From contig CAMLLD010000063.1 in assembly GCA_946480785.1 (NCBI GenBank), positions 1 through 39,344 of the forward strand: a DNA stretch of 39,344 nt, written 5' to 3'. Positions 35,428 to 39,344 of the stretch are shown in pieces. A program made the translations under genes and the position numbers. A model generated the notes under the pieces. The model saw nothing but the letters and a program-made list of their open reading frames with translations, did no database searches and was not told the origin of the DNA. The stretch comes from an uncultured Blastocatellia bacterium. GTDB lineage: Bacteria > Acidobacteriota > Blastocatellia > Pyrinomonadales > Pyrinomonadaceae. How positions within the stretch are numbered: position 1 is the stretch's first letter; each line of letters begins with the position of its first letter.

Positions 35428-36339
35428 ATGCTCGATAGATATACCTATCAGTCTACCCTCGCCGCAACGGAAGTTTGCCATTGGCGCATTGAAGACATTA
35501 TCGGTGGCGAGAAGCGACTCGACTTCACCAAGCCGTTCATGCCTGAGTCGCTCGCGCGCGTCGAGGAGCTCGCGTTTCTCGATCGCGAAGAGAAGCTGAT
35601 TCTGAACCAGATTCGCGGCAACGCGTACCTGTGCATCTTCGGCCTCGTGGAAGAGTTCATCCTGCCTTTCGTGTTGGACCACGCGCGGCCGCAACTCAAC
35701 GGCGACGATTATCGCGTGCGCGCGTTGCTGCAGTTTGCCGGTGAAGAAGCGAAGCACATTCAGCTCTTCAAGCGTTTCCGGCAGGAGTTTGAAGACGGAT
35801 TCGGCACGCACTGTGAAGTCATTGGGCCACCAGCGGCGATCGCGAGTGCGATCCTGGCCCACGATCCGCTCGGCGTGGCGATCACCACGCTGCATATCGA
35901 GTGGATGGTGCAGCGACATTACACGGACAGCGTGAAAGACGATCAGCAACTCGATCCGCAGTTCAAGAGCCTGCTGAAACATCACTGGATCGAAGAAGTG
36001 CAGCACGCGAAGATCGACACGTTGATGGTTGCGGCGCTGGCTGAAGGTCGTGACGAAGAACAGATCATGAAGGGCGTCGATGAGTATCTTGCGATCGGCG
36101 GGTTCATCGACGGTGGTTTGAAACAACAAGTGGAGTTCGATCTCGACAGTCTCGAACGTACGATTGGCCGGGAGTTGAAGGACAGTCAGCGGGAGGAGTT
36201 TCGCCGGCAGCAGTTACAGGCGAACCGCTGGACTTACCTCGGTACGGGCATGACGCATGAGAAAGTGCTCGAGACGCTGGAGTCGCTTTCGCCTGCCGCG
36301 CGGCAGAAGATCGAGAGTATTTCCGCGGTGTTCAGCTAA
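35428..36339 (+). CDS. Ferritin-like diiron protein, possibly AurF-like oxygenase
   Basis: The protein is 303 residues. The start ATG 35428 has a very strong AAGGAGGTG. A four-helix bundle carries a complete diiron set: Glu75/76 (GLVEEFILPF), Glu106/107 with His110 (FAGEEAKHIQLF), Glu148 with His154 (LHIEWMVQRHY), and Glu179/180 with His183 (HWIEEVQHAKID). That is two E-x-x-H pairs plus extra acids. This resembles AurF-type N-oxygenases and other ferritin-like oxygenases rather than storage ferritin, which is shorter. The substrate is not known. It is monocistronic; a strong hairpin follows at 36357. Confidence 0.82.
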   Translation: MLDRYTYQSTLAATEVCHWRIEDIIGGEKRLDFTKPFMPESLARVEELAFLDREEKLILNQIRGNAYLCIFGLVEEFILPFVLDHARPQLNGDDYRVRALLQFAGEEAKHIQLFKRFRQEFEDGFGTHCEVIGPPAAIASAILAHDPLGVAITTLHIEWMVQRHYTDSVKDDQQLDPQFKSLLKHHWIEEVQHAKIDTLMVAALAEGRDEEQIMKGVDEYLAIGGFIDGGLKQQVEFDLDSLERTIGRELKDSQREEFRRQQLQANRWTYLGTGMTHEKVLETLESLSPAARQKIESISAVFS

Positions 36340-36356
36340 ACGTAGTTGTCAGTGTG

Positions 36357-36384
36357 TTGGGGCGGCGCTTGCCAGCCGCCCCAA
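36357..36384. terminator. Bidirectional terminator hairpin between convergent genes
   Basis: TTGGGGCGGC (36357-36366) and GCCGCCCCAA (36375-36384) form a perfect 10-bp stem with an 8-nt loop. It lies 17 nt after the diiron gene stop and 10 nt after the yceI stop on the other strand. Only short A/T flanks are present. Confidence 0.7.
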
Positions 36385-36394
36385 TACAAATTAC

Positions 36395-37027
36395 CTACCC
36401 TTTGGTGGCGTTGATCTTCAACGTCAACACCACGTCATCGCGAATCAGATTGTTAGCCGGTCCCGCGTAGTTGATGTTGAAGTCTTTGCGGTTGATCGAG
36501 AAGTTGGCGTCTACGTTCACCGCGTCCGGCGTGGCTGAGATGGTTGCCGGAAACATCACCGACTTCGTCACGCCGTGCATCGTCAGATTGCCGGTGACGG
36601 TATGCGAAGCGCCTTTATCACCGCCGGGATTGATCGCAGTGGAAACGAACGTCGCAGTGGGATACTTCGCGACGTCGAAGAAGTCCGCGGTCTTCAAATG
36701 TTGGGTCAACTGCGGATCGTCGGCGTTCAACGAGCTCGTGTCGATCGTGACATTGACGCGACTCGTTTCCGGCTGGCCCGTGTAATCGACCTCGCCGTTG
36801 AACTTCTGAAACGATCCCTCATGCTTACCCGCCACCTGCGAACCCGTAAACTCGATCTTCGAATTCTGAGCAGTTATTAAATACTTCTGCCCGCCCGCGT
36901 GTGAAGGCTGCGGTGATGCTTGCGCCGCCTCACCCGTGACCGCCCGGCTCTTATTTGTCGCCGGATCTCCGCACGCCGCCAACAGCATCAGCGCGGTAAG
37001 GACCAACGTCGCTATGCCAAAACGCAT
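36395..37027 (-). CDS. YceI family lipoprotein
   Basis: The protein is 210 residues. ATG 37027 follows GGGGAGAAA. The signal has a good lipobox (ALMLLAAC), predicting lipidation at Cys19 and outer-membrane attachment. A disordered linker runs to ~45, then a YceI lipocalin-like barrel: YLITAQNSKIEFTGSQVAGKHEGSF, VTIDTSSLNADDPQLTQHLKTADFFDVAKYPTATF, GNLTMHGVTKSV and FSINRKDFNINY. YceI proteins bind isoprenoid or other hydrophobic ligands in the periplasm. It sits 36 nt downstream of an RND permease gene on the same strand, so it may be co-expressed with that pump. Confidence 0.94.
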   Translation of the reverse strand: MRFGIATLVLTALMLLAACGDPATNKSRAVTGEAAQASPQPSHAGGQKYLITAQNSKIEFTGSQVAGKHEGSFQKFNGEVDYTGQPETSRVNVTIDTSSLNADDPQLTQHLKTADFFDVAKYPTATFVSTAINPGGDKGASHTVTGNLTMHGVTKSVMFPATISATPDAVNVDANFSINRKDFNINYAGPANNLIRDDVVLTLKINATKG

Positions 37028-37063
37028 TTGCAGTTTCTCCCCGTCTTTTAGAGTGGTAGAACT

Positions 37064-39344
37064 TTAATCACCCGCTTCGCCCTCCGCCAGCACGGGTTTG
37101 TGCGAACGCCGCGAACGGAAGAACGATGTGCGATCCAAAACCTTCTCCTGAAACTCTTCGAGATAGAGATAGATCACGGGGGTGATGTAGAGCGTGATGA
37201 ACTGCGACACGATCAAACCGCCAACCACCACGAGTCCGAGCGGCCGCCGCGACGAACCGTCCGCGCCGTAACCCAGCGCGATCGGCACCGCGCCGAAAAC
37301 GGCCGCGAGCGTCGTCATGAGAATCGGCCGAAAACGATCCATGCTCGCGTCGTGAATCGCCTTGTCCGCAGCTTCCCCCGCTTCCACACGATGACGCGCG
37401 AAGTCGACGATCATGATGCCGTTCTTCTTCACGATGCCCATCAACATGAACATGCCGACAAACGCGTAGAGCGACGCTTCCTCGCCAAACAGAATCAGCG
37501 TCAACAAACCACCGACGAGCGCTGTAGGCAAAGTCGACAGCACTGTCAGCGGATGCACGTAGCTCTCGTAAAGAATCGCGAGTATCACGTACATCACGAA
37601 CACTGCGAGGGCCATCAGGATCGTCAGGCTACTGACCGTATTGCTGAACGTTTGCGCTTCACCCTGCAACTCCGCGCGCACGCCTTGCGGCACGATCTCG
37701 GCGGCCGACTTCGTGATGAAGTTGGTCGCGTCGCCGAGTGCAACACCCGGTTTGAGGTTGAAGAAGAGCGACATACTGGTGAACTGGTTCAAGTGGTTCA
37801 CCGTTTGTGGTCCAAGCGTCGAGCGCCACGTGACGAGCTCGCGCAACGGCACGAGGTTCTTCCCGTCGTCTGATTTGATGTAGAGCAGCGACAGGTCTTC
37901 CGGCTTCTCGCGCACCGAGTCGTCCATCTCGAGAATGACCTGATACTGGTCTTCCGGCTTCTTAATCAGGTAAGAGTAGTTTTGCGAATAGGCCGTGCGC
38001 AGCAACGACAAAATGCGCGCTTCGGAAACGCCGTAAGTCTTCGCCTGATCGCGGCGGATGTCGATGTTCAGGTTCGGCGTGTTGTTGAAGTAGTCAGACG
38101 ACACGCTCAGAAAACCGGGATACGTCATCATCCTGGCCATCAGCTTCTGGCCCACTTCGTAAACCTGGCTACCGTTCGCGCCCGAGACGGTAAACGCATA
38201 CTGGCCCTGTTGCTGGCTCGTCACACCAGTGCTGATCTCGAGCACGGGAAACGGGCGCAGGAACGTCATCAAACCGGGAATCGTGTTGAGCTTGCCCATC
38301 ATCTCCGCAGTGACGTGGGCGATGGGCGCTCGCTTCGTGTCGGCGGGCGAACCGATAAACGTGAACGTGATGCCCTGGTTCGACGCGAGGAAACCGGTCG
38401 CGCCCGTCATCGTGAAGTCAGTGACGACGTTTGGCTCCTGGTGCAACAACTCGTCGACGCGGTCCTGATACTCGCGCATCTGCTTGGGCGACGAACCTTC
38501 CTTCGCGATGAACGCGCCGAAGATCACACCGCTGTCGCCCGGCGGCAGAAAGGTTTTCGGCACCAGCATGAACAGCCAGATCGTGCCCGCCAGACAGATG
38601 ATCCAGATCACGGGCGAGATCCAGCGATGTCGCAGAAACCACCACAACGATCCGCCGTACACGGCGAGGATACGCTTCTCGATACCTCCGATAACGCGTT
38701 CCATCCACGTCTTGCGCGAGCCCTCGCCGCGATGACTCAACAGCCGCGCGCACATCAGCGGCGTCAACGTCAACGACACGAGTCCCGACGCGAGGATCGC
38801 GATCACGATCGTGATCGCAAACTCACGGAAGATCCTGCCGACGAGTCCACTCATAAACACGAGCGGGATGAACACGGCCGCGAGTGAAATCGTCATCGAC
38901 ATGATCGTGAAACTGATTTCCTTCGCGCTGCTGATCGCGGCTTCAAACGGCTTCTCGCCGTGTTCCATGCGGCGCACGGTGTTTTCGAGAAAGACGATCG
39001 CGTCGTCGACGAGGAAGCCGATCGCGAGTGTCAACGCCATCAGCGAAAGGTTGTCGAGGCTGTAACCCAGCCCGCGCATCGCGATGAACGTGATCAGCAA
39101 CGACAACGGCAGCGCCACGACGGGAATCAACGTGTCGGTTACGCGGCCGAGAAAAGCGAAGATCACGATCACGACGAGCACGAAAGCGATGATCAGCGTC
39201 GCCTGCACGTCGGCGACGGAGTGGACGATGCTTTGTGAACGATCGTAAATCGGCGTGATGAAGATCGAGCCCGGCAGCTCGGTGCTGATCTGCGGCATCA
39301 CCTGGTAGATCGATTTCGAAACTTCGACCGCGTTCGCGCCGGCG
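37064..39344 (-). CDS. RND efflux permease (HAE1 class), 5' end cut by window edge
   Basis: The stop is at 37064. The frame is open to the edge at 39344 (about 760 codons), so roughly the first 280-300 residues lie outside. The visible part begins in the first porter domain, then shows the proton-relay helix LAIGFLVDDAIVFLENTVRRME, the SLTLTPLMCARLLSH turn, the large second periplasmic loop, and VKKNGIMIVDFARHRVEAGE with [21 protein letters not shown]. It is distinct from the mdtB/mdtC-like pair in the window and more like AcrB/MexF-type single permeases. The adaptor and outer-membrane genes would be expected beyond the edge. yceI follows 36 nt downstream. Confidence 0.95.
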   Translation of the reverse strand, partial: AGANAVEVSKSIYQVMPQISTELPGSIFITPIYDRSQSIVHSVADVQATLIIAFVLVVIVIFAFLGRVTDTLIPVVALPLSLLITFIAMRGLGYSLDNLSLMALTLAIGFLVDDAIVFLENTVRRMEHGEKPFEAAISSAKEISFTIMSMTISLAAVFIPLVFMSGLVGRIFREFAITIVIAILASGLVSLTLTPLMCARLLSHRGEGSRKTWMERVIGGIEKRILAVYGGSLWWFLRHRWISPVIWIICLAGTIWLFMLVPKTFLPPGDSGVIFGAFIAKEGSSPKQMREYQDRVDELLHQEPNVVTDFTMTGATGFLASNQGITFTFIGSPADTKRAPIAHVTAEMMGKLNTIPGLMTFLRPFPVLEISTGVTSQQQGQYAFTVSGANGSQVYEVGQKLMARMMTYPGFLSVSSDYFNNTPNLNIDIRRDQAKTYGVSEARILSLLRTAYSQNYSYLIKKPEDQYQVILEMDDSVREKPEDLSLLYIKSDDGKNLVPLRELVTWRSTLGPQTVNHLNQFTSMSLFFNLKPGVALGDATNFITKSAAEIVPQGVRAELQGEAQTFSNTVSSLTILMALAVFVMYVILAILYESYVHPLTVLSTLPTALVGGLLTLILFGEEASLYAFVGMFMLMGIVKKNGIMIVDFARHRVEAGEAADKAIHDASMDRFRPILMTTLAAVFGAVPIALGYGADGSSRRPLGLVVVGGLIVSQFITLYITPVIYLYLEEFQEKVLDRTSFFRSRRSHKPVLAEGEAGD

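Noticed and set aside
1..39344. Excess of GCGATCGC (HIP1-like octamer)
   Set aside because: About nine were noticed, more than the ~1 expected, but CGATCG-rich words are general in these genes and fit Ala/Ile/Arg/Asp codon choice; weaker evidence than TGGWCCA.
1..39344. CRISPR arrays, tRNA or rRNA genes, phage or IS transposases
   Set aside because: The tandem repeats seen lack spacers, and no cloverleaf, rRNA segment or transposase/integrase motif was recognised.

Overview
The window looks like a chromosomal segment of a soil-type Acidobacteriota, most likely class Blastocatellia. This is inferred from a moderately high GC content, Gram-negative envelope genes (RND pumps, a NodT-type outer-membrane factor, lipoproteins), a small secreted 'IPFDFIV' protein at 1897-2343 of a kind I associate with Acidobacteria, and intergenic multi-hairpin repeats. 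No rRNA, tRNA, phage, transposase or CRISPR was seen. Both ends of the window cut through genes (a VIT-domain protein on the left, an RND permease on the right).

Left third (1-14.9 kb): two secreted-protein genes follow the VIT gene. Next comes a tightly overlapping minus-strand efflux operon, mdtA-mdtB-mdtC-outer membrane factor (11664 to 2590), with ATGA start/stop overlaps. It is divergent from an NtrB/NtrC-like sensor kinase and sigma-54 activator pair (11877-14868), which is the obvious candidate regulator. The MdtC-like subunit carries an unusual Ala/Thr/Ser/Pro-rich insertion.

Middle (14.9-26.2 kb): a di-haem cytochrome c gene interrupted near its 3' end by an apparent one-base frameshift, a proline iminopeptidase, two small conserved genes, and dipeptidase E. 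These are followed by a four-gene sugar cluster on the plus strand: glycosyltransferase, UDP-galactopyranose mutase, a GH1-RmlD fusion and a GH2 glycosidase. The cluster has a roughly 340-nt leader with potential for interlocking RNA stems. It suggests galactofuranose-containing glycan or exopolysaccharide synthesis.

Right third (26.2-39.3 kb): a DUF2071 gene, then a cyanophycin operon (cphA synthetase and cphB cyanophycinase) for nitrogen/carbon storage. After that come an SDR, a bacterial eRF1-like (baeRF) protein with a 60-residue basic partner, a VOC protein, a PhyH-type dioxygenase, a ferritin-like diiron protein, a YceI lipoprotein and a third RND permease.

The best candidates for something under-described are not in protein genes. 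Two ~210-bp interspersed repeats (17228-17437 and 30948-31155) are built from at least five conserved hairpins, including a 24-26 bp stem whose outer base pairs differ between copies yet still pair. In addition, the heptamer TGGWCCA occurs about 31 times by eye, against about 5 expected.
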